From: Lepas anatifera
Lineage: Eukaryota > Arthropoda > Thecostraca > Lepadidae
NCBI GenBank assembly: GCA_034440635.1
Contig: JAOTON010002068.1
Location: forward strand, 1,243,001 to 1,307,000
Reading direction: 5' to 3'
Length of the DNA stretch: 64,000 nucleotides
The notes below the pieces were generated by a model. That model was not told the origin of the DNA, did not search any database, and saw nothing but the letters and a program-made list of their open reading frames with translations. Below, piece after piece: positions 11,778 through 24,689 of the stretch (the stretch's first letter is position 1; each line of letters starts with the position of its first letter). The translations under genes were made by a program, and so were the position numbers.

Positions 11778-13122
11778 CTCAGCCCCACCACCGAACTGAT
11801 GTCCTGGATCCACCTATGCTCGAGCTCCTTACCCCACCCCCTTACATATGTCCTGGATCTGCCTATGCTCGAACTCCGTAGCCCCACCTCTATACTGCCC
11901 TGGATTCGCCTATGCTTGAACTCCTTAGCCCCTACCCCTACTGATGTCCTGGATCCGCCTATGCTCGAGCTCCCGAGCCCCACCCACGTACTGATGTCCT
12001 GAATCCGCTTATGCTCGAACTCCTTAGCTCCACCCCCGTACTGATGTCCTGGATCCGCTTATGTTTTAACTCTTTAGCCCCTACCTGTTTTAACTCTTAA
12101 GCCCCTTGATGTCCTGGATCCGCTTATGCTCGAGCTCCTTAGCCCCACCCCCGTACTGATGTCTTTGATCCACCTATACTCGAGCCCCTTAGCCCCAGCC
12201 CCGTACTGATGCCCTGGATCCGCCTCTGCTCGAGCTCCTTAGCCCGACACCCATACTGATGTCATGGATCCGCCTATGCTCGAGCTCCTTAGCCCCACCT
12301 CCGTACAGATGTCCTGGATCCGCCTATGCTGGATCTCCTTAGCCCCATCCCTGTACCGATATGCTGGATCCGCCTATGCTCAAACTCCTTAGCCTCTAAC
12401 CCCGTACCGATATCCTGGCTCCGCTTATGCTCGAGCTCCTTAGCCCCACCCCCGTACTGATGTCCTGGATCCGCCTATGCTCGAACTCTTTAGCCCTTAC
12501 CCCTGTGCTGATGTCCTTGATCCGCCTATACTCAAGCCCTTTAGCCCCACCGCCGTACTGATGTCCTAGATCCGCCTCTGCTCGAGCTCCTTAGCCCCAC
12601 ACCCATACTGATGTCCTGGATCAGCCTATGCTCGAGCTCCTTATCTCCACCCCCGTACATATGTCCTAGATCCGCCTATGCTCGATCTGCTTAGCCCCAT
12701 CCCCGTACTAATATCCTGGATCCGCCTATGCTCGAACTCCGTAGCCCCTACCCCCTACTGATGTCCTGGATCCGCCTATGCTCGAACTCCGTAGCCCCTA
12801 CCCCCCTACTGATGTCCTGGATCCGCCTATGCTGGAACTTCCGAGTCTCACCCCGTACTGATGTCCTGAATCCGCTAATGCTCAGCTGCTTAGCCTCATC
12901 CCCGTACTAATGTCCTGGATCCGCCTATGCTCTAACTCCCTAGCCTGACCCTCGTACCGATGTCCTGGATCCGCCTATGCTCTAACTCCCTAGCCCCACC
13001 CTCGTACTGATGTCCTGGGTCCGCCTATGCTCGAACTCTTTAGCCCCTACCCCCATGCTGATGTCCTGGATCCGCTTATGCTCGAGCTCCTTACCCCCAC
13101 ACCCGTAACGACCCCACCTCCG
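11778..13122 (+). repeat. 50-bp minisatellite array, unit 3, about 26 repeats
   Basis: The same repeat, with a distinctive aberrant repeat near 12060-12115 (GTTTTAACTC occurs twice). Its repeat order matches the array of unit 5 position by position. Confidence 0.93.
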
Positions 13123-13140
13123 TGCCCCCCCCCGAAACGA

Positions 13141-13409
13141 CATAGGCGGATCCAAGGGGGAAAGGGGACAGGTGCCCCCATAGAATCTTAGCGCCCCCTG
13201 AAATTGTCCCGGAAACCCCTGGAAAGTTCGATGGCACCCCCTGAAATGTCGTTTTCCCCGAGATGCAGGTACCGGGGTCTACTGATAGGTTTTAGCGCCT
13301 ACTTGATAGGTTTTTCCGGCCAAAAGTGGCGTCCCTGGTGTAGATAGCGCCCACCAGGAAGTTTCCCCTTCCACTTCGCCCCCGATAGGCAATCCTGGAT
13401 CCGCGTATG
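13141..13409. mobile_element. hAT-like inverted-repeat segment, unit 3
   Basis: Same position in the unit and same ends as the copy at 5203. It has amplified with the unit rather than inserted independently. Confidence 0.55.
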
Positions 13410-15151
13410 GGAAGCGACATTTCAGGGAGCGTCATCGTCCTTGAGAAGCGTGTCTTTACAATTTCAGAGGGCGCCGATGGTCGATTGAGGGTTGGGGGAG
13501 GGGGATGGGGGGAGAAGAGTGGGGGGCACCTAGCCTAATTATTCCCTGGATCCACCCATGGTCCAAAAACAGAAACATAATACTCTTATTGTAAACTCGG
13601 ACTTTTACGGTACTCTAATTACTTGTGATGCATTGTGGGTAGTATTGGGTACTTTTTTACCAGACCATGAATAAACAGAAACGGCCACGCCGATCGCCGG
13701 CGTTGCCGCGGCGTGGACGCAGGGGTGACGCGTGGTGATTTGCTACAACGATGCGTGGAGAAACGGCATGTTTGTAAAGGTAACTTGGTGTTTCATTGAT
13801 ATCTATGCAGATGGAATGTCGACATATGTCTCTTACCTAGCTGCATGCAAAATTTCATTTCCCTCCAATGACTCTAACCACCCTAAACCCCGGTGTGAAA
13901 CAAAAATGAACTGATAAAATTACCACTTTGAAATGTATTTTACGGCTTATAGCGCGGAAGCCGTAAGAGATAAGTGGGGGGTATGAGTGAGAAAAATGAC
14001 GGCAACAAAGTTTTCTATCCAGCCGTGTTAAGTTCAATACCGTAGCTATCATGGTCTGGAAACCAGGGGGCTGAGAATAAAATTTTTAAAAACTTATATT
14101 TTATTTTTGCCTATAAAATAAAAAGTTTCAGTCTGAAAGTTTTTATATCTAAATATATAATAAAGGAGGCTATTCTCTTTTATTATCTGAAATGGGAACT
14201 AATTTTTATCAATTAGATCGGAAAATATAAGGGTTTGAATGATATTTTGGGAAATGCAGACCTTCACGGAATGGGCCAAAAAGGACCCTTAAATTTCCGT
14301 TTTTGTTTTGTTTCTGTGTTTGTGCAGTACTGCACAAACCGGCCTTTACGTTGATATTTGACTCAGAACCTGAACTGCTGTAGCGTCAGATATTTCGAGC
14401 CTGTAGTTTAGACCATGAGTTTTATGCCAAATTTAGGGTGCAAAGTTTAAAAGCTAATTTAGAGCCCTAAATTTAAAGCTTTTTCTTTCCAACATTTTGT
14501 GTCAACTACAAATTCGTCTGATGTAAAAGGGTGCAAGTTTGAAGATTGTAGATGAATTGGCAAAAAATAGAAAAATAAAAGTTAAAAATCACATAATGCA
14601 AAATTTTAGGCAAAATTTTGAAAATTTTGAAAATTGACAACCGTGGTGCTTATTCATTTGGAAGTGCCTTCTGTCCACAAAAGTTTTAGGTCTCTGAAGC
14701 CAGCGCTCAGAACAGACAACAACAACAACAACCTCGGCCTGCGGCCTCGGCAGGTGCCGCTCTGGCGCAGGAGAAGCCGGTGACAATGTACGTTAGCCAA
14801 ACAGTTCGATTGACAGGCGAGTGTTTTCCGCAGTTTGATACTTATACCAACGCAATGTTTGAGTTTTAGGTTTTGTGTTCTCATTATGGCTCCATTTAAT
14901 CCCCTGTCTAGGCCCATGTTTTCATAAATTAGCATGTCTCTGCATACTGCACCACGCTTGCCCTCTGTTCATATCATCAAAGAAATAAACACACGCATAA
15001 TGTTTGTTTTGTTAAGCAAAGACTGGGCATGACGAGAAGAAAGGAGATGCAATATAAAATATGATGGGTTTTCCGACGGTATTTCACCTATACCTGCATA
15101 TTTTCACCCAATTCAGCCTATTTGTTACCGAGTTATGCCCCAGCTCGAGAC

Positions 15152-16755
15152 CTCAGCCCCACCACCGTACTGATGTCCTGGATCCGCCTATGCTCAAGCT
15201 CCTTACCCCACCCCCTTACGTATGTCCTGGATTTGCCTATGCTCGAACTCCGTAGCCCCACCTCTATACTGCCCTGGATCCGCCTATGCTTGAACTCTTT
15301 AGCCCCTACCCCTACTGATGTCCTGGATCCGCCTATGCTCGAGCTCCCGAGCCCCACCCACGTACTGATGTCCTGAATCCGCTTATGCTCGAGCTCCTTA
15401 GCCCCACCCCCGTACTGATGTCCTGGATCCGCTTATGTTTTAACTCTTTAGCCCTACCTGTTTTAACTCTTTAGCCCCTTGATGTCCTGGATCCGCTTAT
15501 GCTCGAGCTTCTTAGCCCCACCCCCGTACTGATGTCTTTGATCCGCCTATACTCGAGCCTCTTACCCCAGCCCCGTACTGATGTCCTGGATCCGCCTCTG
15601 CTCGAGCTCCTTACCCCACCTTCTTACTGATGTCCTGGATCCGCCTATGCTCGAACTCCGTAGCCCCTACCCCCCCCTACTGATGTCCTGGATCCGCCTA
15701 TGCTCGAGCTCCTTAGCCCCACCCCCTTACTGATGTCCTGGATCCATCTATGCTTGAACTCCGTAGCCCCACCTCTGTACTGCCCTGGATCCGCCTATGC
15801 TCGAACTACTTAGCCCCCACCCCCTACTGATGTCCTGGTTCCGCCTATGCTCGAACTCTTTAGCCCCTACCCCTGTGCTGATGTCCTGGATCCGCTTATG
15901 CTTGAGCTCTTCAGCCCCACCTCTGTACTGATGTCCTTTATCCGCCTATACTCGAACCTCTTAGCCCCACCCCCGTACTGATGTCCTGGATCCGCCTATG
16001 CTCGAACTTTTTAGCCCCACCTCCGTACTGATGTCCTGGATCCGCCTATGCTCGAACTCCTTAGCCCCTACCCCCTACTGATGTCCTGGATCCGCCTATG
16101 CTCGAGCTCCTTACCCCCCCTTCTTACTGATGTCCTGGATCCGCCTATGCTCGAACTCCGTAGCCCCTACCCCCCTCCACCCCCACTGATGTCCTGGATC
16201 CGCCTTTATTCGAGCTTCGGAGCCACACCCCTGCACTGATGTCCTGGATCCGCCTATGCTCGAGCTCCTTAGCCCCACCCCCGAACTGATGTCCTGGATC
16301 TGCTCATGCTCGAACTCCGTAGCCCCACCTCCGTACTGCCCTGGATTCGCCTATACTGGAACTCTTTAGCCCCTACCACCCTACTAATGTTCTGGATCCG
16401 CCTATGCTGGAACTCCCGAGTCTCACCCCGTACTGATGTCCTGAATACGCTAATGCTCAGCTGCTTAGCCCCATCCCCGTACTAATGTCCTGCATCCGCC
16501 TATGCTCTAACTCCCTAGCCCGACCCTCGTACCGATGTCCTGGATCCGCCTATGCTCTAACTCCCTAGCCCGACCCTCGTACCGATGTCCTGGATCCGCC
16601 TATGCTCTAACTCTCTAGCCCCACCCTCGTACTGATGTCCTGGGTCTGCCTATGCTCGAACTCCTTAGCCCCTACCCCCATGCTGATGTCCTGGATCCGC
16701 TTATGCTCGAGCTCCTTACCCCCCACACCCGTAACGACCCCACCTCCGTGCCCCC
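15152..16755 (+). repeat. 50-bp minisatellite array, unit 4, about 32 repeats
   Basis: The same repeat. The first part, to about 15590, follows unit 3 order. The rest is shared partly with units 1 and 7, suggesting recombination between arrays. Confidence 0.93.
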
Positions 16756-16763
16756 CCGAAACG

Positions 16764-17034
16764 ACATAGGCGGATCCAAGGGGGAAAGGGGACAGGTGCC
16801 CCCCATAGAATCTTAGCGCCCCCTGAAATTGTCCCGGAAACCCCTGGAAAGTTCGATGGCACCCCCTGAAATGTCGTTTTCCCCGAGATGCAGGTATCGG
16901 GGTCTACTGATAGGTTTTAGCGCCTACTTGATAGGTTTTTCCGGCCAAAAGTGGCGTCCCTGGTGTAGATAGCGCCCACCAGGAAGTTTCCCCTTCCACC
17001 TCGCCCCCGATAGGCAATCCTGGATCCGCGTATG
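16764..17034. mobile_element. hAT-like inverted-repeat segment, unit 4
   Basis: Orthologous within the unit to the copy at 5203, with CATAGGCGGATCCAAG at the left and CCTGGATCCGCGTATG at the right. Confidence 0.55.
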
Positions 17035-18782
17035 GGAAGCGACATTTCAGGGAGCGTCATCGACCTTGAGAAGCGTGTCTTTACAATTTCAGAGGGCGCC
17101 GATGGTCGATTGAGGGTTGGGGGAGGGGGATGGGGGAGAAGGGTGAGGGGGGCACCTAGCCTACTTATTCCCTGGATCCACCCATGGTCCAAAAACAGAA
17201 ACATAATACTCTTATTGTAAACTCGGACTTTTACGGTACTCTAATTACTTGTGATGCATTGTGGGTAGTATTGGGTACTTTTTTACCAGACCATAAATAA
17301 ACAGAAACGGCCGCGCCGATCGCCGGCGTTGCCGCGGCGTGGACGCAGGGGTGACGCGTGGTGATTTGCTACAACGTTGCGTGGAGAAACGGCATGTTTG
17401 TAAAGGTAACTTGGTGTTTCATTGATATCTATGCAGATGGAATGTCGACATATGTCTCTTACCTAGCTGCATGCAAAATTTCATTTCCCTCCAATGACTC
17501 TAACCACCCTAAACCCCGGTGTGAAGCAAAAATGAACTGATAAAATTACCACTTTGAAATGTATTTTACGGCTTATAGCGCGGAAGCCGTAAGAGATAAG
17601 TAGGGGGTATGAGTGAGAAAAATGACGGCAACGAAGTTTTCTATCCAGCCGTGTTAAGTTCAATACCGTAGCTATCATGGTCTGGAAACCAGGGGGCTGA
17701 GAATAAAAATTTTAAAAACTTATATTTTATTTTTGCCTATAAAATAAAAAAGTTTCAGTCTGAAAGTTTTTATCTCTAAATATATAATAAAGGAGGCTAT
17801 TCTCTCTTATTATCTGAAATGGGAACTAATTTTTATCAATTAGATCGGAAGATATAAGGGTTTGAATGATATTTTGGGAAATGCAGACCTTCACGGAATG
17901 GGCCAAAAAGGACCCTTAAATTTCCGTTTTTGTTTTGTTTCTGTGTTTGTGCAGTACTGCACAAACCGGCCTTTAAGTTGATATTTGACTCAGAACCTGA
18001 ACTGCTGTAGCTTCAGATATTTCGAGCCTGTAGTTTAGACCATGAGTTTTATGCCAAATTTAGGGTGCAAAGTTTAAAAGCTAATTTAGAGCCCTAAATT
18101 AAAGCTTTTTCTTTCCAACTTTTTGTGTGAACTACAAATTTGTCTGATGTAAAAGGGTGCAAGTTTAAAGACTGTAGATGAATTAGCAAAAAATAGAAAA
18201 ATAAAAGTTACAAATCACAAAATGCAAAATTCTGGGAAAAATTCTGAAAATTTTGAAAATTGACAACCGTGGTGCTTATTCATTTGGAAGTGCCTTCTAT
18301 CCACAAAAGTTTTAGGTCTCTGATACCAGCGCTCAGAACAGACAACAACAACAACAACAACCTCGGCCTGCGGCCTCGGCAGGTGCCGCTCCGGCGCAGG
18401 AGAAGCCGGTGACAATGTACGTTAGCCAAACAGTTCGATTGACAGGCGAGTGTTTTCAGCAGTTTGATACTTATAACAACGCAATGTTTGAGTTTTAGGT
18501 TTTGTGTTCTCATTATGGCTCCATTCAATCCCCTGTCTAGGCCCATGTTTTCCTAAATTAGCATGTCTCTGCATACTGCACCACGCTTGCCCTCTGTTCA
18601 TGTCATCAAATAAATAAACACACGCATAATGTTTGTTTTGTTAAGCAAAGACTGGGCATGACGAGAAGAAAGGAGATACAATATAAAATATGATGGGTTT
18701 TCCGACGGTATTTCACCTATACCTGCAGATTTTCACCCAATTCAGCCTATTTGTTACCGAGTTATGCCCCAGCTCGAGACCT

Positions 18783-20118
18783 CAGCCCCACCACCGAACT
18801 GATGTCCTGGATCCACCTATGCTCGAGCTCCTTACCCCACCCCCTTACATATGTCCTGGATCTGCCTATGCTCGAACTCCGTAGCCCCACCTCTATACTG
18901 CCCTGGATTCGCCTATGCTTGAACTCCTTAGCCCCTACCCCTACTGATGTCCTGGATCCGCCTATGCTCGAGCTCCCGAGCCCCACCCACGTACTGATGT
19001 CCTGAATCCGCTTATGCTCGAACTCCTTAGCTCCACCCCCCGTACTGATGTCCTGGATCCGCTTATGTTTTAACTCTTTAGCCCCTACCTGTTTTAACTC
19101 TTAAGCCCCTTGATGTCCTGGATCCGCTTATGCTCGAGCTCCTTAGCCCCACCCCCGTACTGATGTCTTTGATCCACCTATACTCGAGCCCCTTAGCCCC
19201 AGCCCCGTACTGATGCCCTGGATCCGCCCCTGCTCGAGCTCCTTAGCCCGACACCCATACTGATGTCATGGATCCGCCTATGCTCGAGCTCCTTAGCCCC
19301 ACCTCCGTACAGATGTCCTGGATCCGCCTATGCTGGATCTCCTTAGCCCCATCCCTGTACCGATATGCTGGATCCGCCTATGCTCAAACTCCTTAGCCTC
19401 TAACCCCGTACCGATATCCTGGCTCCGCTTATGCTCGAGCTCCTTAGCCCCACCCCCGTACTGATGTCCTGGATCCGCCTATGCTCGAACTCTTTAGCCC
19501 TTACCCCTGTGCTGATGTCCTTGATCCGCCTATACTCAAGCCCTTTAGCCCCACCGCCGTACTGATGTCCTAGATCCGCCTCTGCTCGAGCTCCTTAGTC
19601 CCACACCCATACTGATGTCCTGGATCAGCCTATGCTCGAGCTCCTTATCTCCACCCCCGTACATATGTCCTAGATCCGCCTATGCTCGATCTGCTTAGCC
19701 CCATCCCCGTACTAATATCCTGGATCCGCCTATGCTCGAACTCCGTAGCCCCTACCCCCTACTGATGTCCTGGATCCGCCTATGCTCGAACTCCGTAGCC
19801 CCTACCCCCCTACTGATGTCCTGGATCCGCCTATGCTGGAACTTCCGAGTCTCACCCCGTACTGATGTCCTGAATCCGCTAATGCTCAGCTGCTTAGCCT
19901 CATCCCCGTACTAATGCCCTGGATCCGCCTATGCTCTAACTCCCTAGCCTGACCCTCGTACCGATGTCCTGGATCCGCCTATGCTCTAACTCCCTAGCCC
20001 CACCCTCGTACTGATGTCCTGGGTCCGCCTATGCTCGAACTCTTTAGCCCCTACCCCCATGCTGATGTCCTGGATCCGCTTATGCTCGAGCTCCTTACCC
20101 CCACACCCGTAACGACCC
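18783..20118 (+). repeat. 50-bp minisatellite array, unit 5, about 26 repeats
   Basis: Near-identical to the unit 3 array, including the aberrant repeat near 19070-19120. Confidence 0.93.
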
Positions 20119-20142
20119 CACCTCCGTGCCCCCCCGAAACGA

Positions 20143-20411
20143 CATAGGCGGATCCAAGGGGAAAGGGGACAGGTGCCCCCCATAGAATCTTAGCGCCCCC
20201 TGAAATTGTCCCGGAAACCCCTGGAAAGTTCGATGGCACCCCCTGAAATGTCGTTTTCCCCGAGATGCAGGTACCGGGGTCTACTGATAGGTTTTAGCGC
20301 CTACTTGATAGGTTTTTCCGGCCAAAAGTGGCGTCCCTGGTGTAGATAGCGCCAACCAGGAAGTTTCCCCTTCCACTTCGCCCCCGATGGGCAATCCTGG
20401 ATCCGCGTATG
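20143..20411. mobile_element. hAT-like inverted-repeat segment, unit 5
   Basis: Copy equivalent to 13141-13409. Confidence 0.55.
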
Positions 20412-22159
20412 GGAAGCGACATTTCAGGGAGCGTCATCGTCCTTGAGAAGCGTGTCTTTACAATTTCAGAGGGCGCCGATGGTCGATTGAGGGTTGGGGG
20501 AGGGGGATGGGGGGAGAAGAGTGGGGGGGCTACCTAGCCTAATTATTCCCTGGATCCACCCATGGTCCAAAAACAGAAACATAATACTCTTATTGTAAAC
20601 TCGGACTTTTACGGTACTCTAATTACTTGTGATGCATTGTGGGTAGTATTGGGTACTTTTTTACCAGACCATGAATAAACAGAAACGGCCGCGCCGATCG
20701 CCGGCGTTGCCGCGGCGTGGACGCAGGGGTGACGCATGGTGATTTGCTACAACGATGCGTGGAGAAACGGCATGTTTGTAAAGGTAACTTGGTGTTTCAT
20801 TGATATCTATGCAGATGGAATGTCGACATATGTCTCTTACCTAGCTGCATGCAAAATTTCATTTCCCTCCAATGACTCTAACCACCCTAAACCCCGGTGT
20901 GAAACAAAAATGAACTGATAAAATTACCACTTTGAAATGTATTTTACGGCTTATAGCGCGGAAGCCGTAAGAGATAAGTAGGGGGTATGAGTGAGAAAAA
21001 TGACGGCAACAAAGTTTTCTATCCAGCCGTGTTAAGTTCAATACCGTAGCTATCGTGGTCTGGAAACCAGGGGGCTGAGAATAAAATTTTTAAAAACTTA
21101 TATTTTATTTTTGCCTATAAAATAAAAAGTTTCAGTCTGAAAGTTTTTATATCTAAATATATAATAAAGGAGGCTATTCTCTTTTATTATCTGAAATGGG
21201 AACTAATTTTTATCAATTAGATCGGAAAATATAAGGGTTTGAATGATATTTTGGGAAATGCAGACCTTCACGGAATGGGCCAAAAAGGACCCTTAAATTT
21301 CCGTTTTTGTTTTGTTTCTGTGTTTGTGCAGTACTGCACAAACCGGCCTTTACGTTGATATTTGACTCAGAACCTGAACTGCTGTAGCGTCAGATATTTC
21401 GAGCCTGTAGTTTAGACCATGAGTTTTATGCCAAATTTAGGGTGCAAAGTTTAAAAGCTAATTTAGAGCCCTAAATTTAAAGCTTTTTCTTTCCAACATT
21501 TTGTGTCAACTACAAATTCGTCTGATGTAAAAGGGTGCAAGTTTGAAGATTGTAGATGAATTGGCAAAAAATAGAAAAATAAAAGTTAAAAATCACATAA
21601 TGCAAAATTTTAGGCAAAATTTTGAAAATTTTGAAAATTGACAACCGTGGTGCTTATTCATTTGGAAGTGCCTTCTGTCCACAAAAGTTTTAGGTCTCTG
21701 AAGCCAGCGCTCAGAACAGACAACAACAACAACAACAACAACCTCGGCCTGCGGCCTCGGCAGGTGCCGCTCCGGCGCAGGAAAAGCCGGTGACAATGTA
21801 CGTTAGCCAAACAGTTCCGATTGACAGGCGAGTGTTTTCAGCAGTTTGATACTTATAACAACGCAATGTTGGAGTTTTAGGTTTTGTGTTCTCATTATGG
21901 CTCCATTCCCTGTGTAAGCCCATGTTTTCCTACATTAGCATGTCTCTGCACACTGCGTCACGTTTGCCCTCTGTTCATGTCATCAAATAGATAAACACAC
22001 GTATAATGGTTGTTTTGTTAAGTAAAGACTGGGCATGACCAGAAGAAAGGAGATACATTATAAAATATGATGGGTTTGCCGACCGTATTTCACCTATACC
22101 TGCAGATTTTCACCCAATTCAGCCAATTTGTTAACGAGTTAGCTTCGGTTACCCTACTC

Positions 22160-22760
22160 CCAGTCCGCATGCGCAGTAACGTCTGCAGTGAATGGGAGCA
22201 AAGATACCGTTATAGTTGACTGAAGCATGTTAATATGCCGTTTGTTTGTCTCCTGGTCTAAATGATCCCTCAGAGCGTATTATTCCTTAGAATTCCTACT
22301 GCACATTCGCATAATAGTGCAGCGTCATAATGCCATCAATTAGGATAAGCAGATGCTATTCTGCTTTTACTCGCAAAAATTTGAGCGAAATCGGTCTATT
22401 GGCTCCCGAGATAGCCTCCATGACGATAAGTTCTAATGCGCATGCGCACTAACCTTTTTGTTACCAAGGGTGACAAAACATTCATGCTAACTTTAAGCAC
22501 GTTGGCTTTCCCTCTGTTCAGGTCCTTCTCTGAAATATTCTCGCCTTTAGGCTTATTTTCATAATTTGCGCTGCGCATGCGCAGAGCAGTGCAGCTTCAA
22601 TGACATTTTTGACTTACATTTCGTGATATTCTTCTGTTCACAAAATTTCAAGAAAATCGACCCGTAGGTTGCCGAGATAGCCTCTGTTACCATTAGTTCC
22701 AGTGCGCATGCGCAGTGACCTTTTGTTGACCTGAATACCACATTCGAAATCTGCATGGTC
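22160..22760 (+). repeat. 267-bp dimeric repeat with GCGCATGCGC palindromes
   Basis: CGCATGCGCA-type motifs occur at about 22168, 22436, 22571 and 22702, with a degenerate fifth (CATTCGCATAATAG) near 22302, giving a spacing of 132-134 bases. Alternate copies match better (CGCATGCGCAGTAAC, CATGCGCACTAACC and CATGCGCAGTGACC against AGTGCAGCGTC and AGTGCAGCTTC). The true unit is therefore a dimer of about 267 bases. Copies also share GAGATAGCCTC. The palindrome matches the NRF-1 binding consensus known in animals, but function here is untested. Confidence 0.7.
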
Positions 22761-23519
22761 GATTGCCTCTCATTGATATTGTTCGGTAATTTGGTACGGA
22801 GTGCAACGAAATCTTCAAACTTTCATATGCTTATATACATACATGGTGGCTATTCAAATGGTGGTAGATACAATGGGCGGAGCTAGGGGCTGAACTCCCC
22901 CCCCAATGTCAGAATATCTATGGTTAATACAAACACAGAAGCTGTTCCGAGGCAATGGCGGGGAAGGCTCCAGTCCCGTACCAGCCCCCCATCCTCACTG
23001 CTCCCCCGTCCGAAATGTTTCCCATGAGCTATCTCAGCACGCCTCTGGACCCTGCTACCGTTCCCTAGATACCTGAGGGCATCACTGCTCACTTCCTCGG
23101 ATCTCTAAACACGCCTCGGCACCCTCTGCCCTCTAGTCAAGGTCCCGTCCGCCCCGACCGGCTAGCCACCCGCTGTATGCACTCGGATAAAAATGTTATG
23201 CCTTTCTTGCACGCATTTACCGGCTGCAGCCTACTGCCGCAGCACAGAAGGTCCATGCAAGAAGGGCAGAATGACGTCACTACTGCTGCGGGGAAAAATG
23301 GGACCGAAGTATTTTGCCCCTCAGTGGCGAACTAGTCGTCGGAGCGTCATGAAACAAAAACGGCAGAGCTCATAATTTCCCATACTAAAAGTTTAGAGAG
23401 AGCCATATATCTCAGTTGAGTATAAAGGCACTTTATCACGTGATGAAGCTATTACAACCTATGAAAACCGCATCAAATTTAGTCTTTATCATCATATAGC
23501 TCAAAACCTATGGGAGACG
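22761..23519. other. Unassigned GC-rich stretch within unit 6
   Basis: Contains AATGGGCGGAGCTAGGGG at 22872, which resembles a hAT-type terminus, and short ORFs (60-69 codons) without recognisable domains. No partner terminus was found. Confidence 0.4.
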
Positions 23520-24267
23520 CGCGGGTATGGTCAGGCAGACGGTTGTAGAACTTGAGCCGGGCTTTTTTTGGTACCAATTTCGAAAAGAAAATTTGGAAAT
23601 ATGTAGTCCTAAATTCCCAAGAAAACAAAAAAATATTGTATTTTTTGCAGAAAAATATTTCCCATTAACTCAGAAATTTGCATTTAGAATATGTTGTTGT
23701 AATGACAATACCCATCTCAACAAAGAAAACTGCGTTCAAAAATGTCCAGAATTTTGAAAGTTATATGGTTTTAAAGTTTTAGGCCATAATTGCAATGTTT
23801 TGGAAAAAGGGCCAAAACTGACCTTCAAAATTATGCTTTTGGTTCAGTTTAGTGTCTATGCAGTAATGCACAGTCCATTCTGTCTGTAAAAATCCAGTTT
23901 GGAACACCTAGCATCATATCTTCAGATATTTCGAACTTATAACTTTGGTAATGCATTTCACTTCAAGTTGGAGGTAAAAGTTTCAAAAAATCATTTTGGA
24001 AGTACAAATTTGGACTTTTTGCTTCAAACTTTGAGCAACGACTGGTAATTGATTGTGTGTAAAAGAGTGTAAGTTTGAGAGCTGTAGACTAAAAATAGAA
24101 AAATAGAAAAATAAAAGTTGATAAAAATATAATCCAAAATTTTGGAAAAGTTTTTACAAAATTCGAAAATCTGCAGCCGTCGGGATTTTTTATGGGTTCC
24201 TGCCTTTCATCCCTGCAAGTTTCAAGTATCTGATACCAGTCCTCAGAACAGACAACAACTACTACTA
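23520..24267 (+). repeat. Diverged copy of the composite-unit AT-rich tail
   Basis: It aligns colinearly with other tails at landmarks such as TTCAGATATTTCGA, GTAAAAG.GTG.AAGTTTGA, AAAATAGAAAAATAAAAGTT and CAGAACAGACAACAAC, but with many substitutions and indels. It is a second subfamily of the tail, which shows that the module is older than this local amplification. Confidence 0.7.
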
Positions 24268-24689
24268 CCTCGGCCTGCGGCCTCGGCAGGTGCCGCTCTG
24301 GCGCAGGAGAAGCCGGTGACAATGTACGTTAGCCAAACAGTTCGATTGACAGGCGAGTTTTTTTCAGCAGTTTGATACTTATAACAACGCAATGTTGGAG
24401 TTTTAGGTTTTGTGTTCTCATTATGGCTCCATTCAATCCCCTGCCTAGGCCCATGTTTTTCTAAATTAGCATGTCTCTGCATACTGCACCACGCTTGACC
24501 TCTGTTCATATCATCAAATAAATAAACACACGCATAATGTTTGTTTTGTTAAGCAAAGACTGGGCATGACGGGAAGAAAGGAGATACAATATAAAATATG
24601 ATGGGTTTTCCGACGGTATTTCACCCATACCTGCAGATTTTCACCAAATTCAGCCTAATTGTTACCGAGTTATGCCCCAGCACGAGACC

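Larger units (their letters stand above)
11354..14731 (+). repeat. Composite repeat unit 3 (3.38 kb)
   Basis: A complete unit that is nearly identical to unit 5 at an offset of about 7,004 bases, including the order of variant minisatellite repeats. The shared atypical insert GTTTTAACTCTTAAGCCCC near 12085 also appears near 19090. Tail variants such as CAACATTTTGTGTCAACTAC are likewise shared with unit 5 only. Confidence 0.88.
14732..18360 (+). repeat. Composite repeat unit 4 (3.63 kb)
   Basis: A complete unit lying between the near-identical units 3 and 5 but clearly distinct from them. Its minisatellite (15152-16755) is longer and ordered differently after about 15590. Its tail resembles those of units 1 and 7 more than those of its neighbours. 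Confidence 0.88.
18361..21741 (+). repeat. Composite repeat unit 5 (3.38 kb)
   Basis: Near-identical copy of unit 3. The differences I see are single substitutions and small length changes in C, G and CAA runs, for example a longer (CAA)n at 21718-21742. The match continues a short way into the head of unit 6 and then breaks off. Confidence 0.88.
21742..24267 (+). repeat. Composite repeat unit 6 (2.5 kb, aberrant)
   Basis: The head (21742-22140) is normal, but the 50-bp minisatellite, hAT-like segment and standard middle are absent. In their place are a 267-bp dimeric repeat (22160-22760), unassigned GC-rich sequence, and a strongly diverged version of the AT-rich tail (23520-24260). That tail still ends in CAGAACAGACAACAAC. 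Confidence 0.8.
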
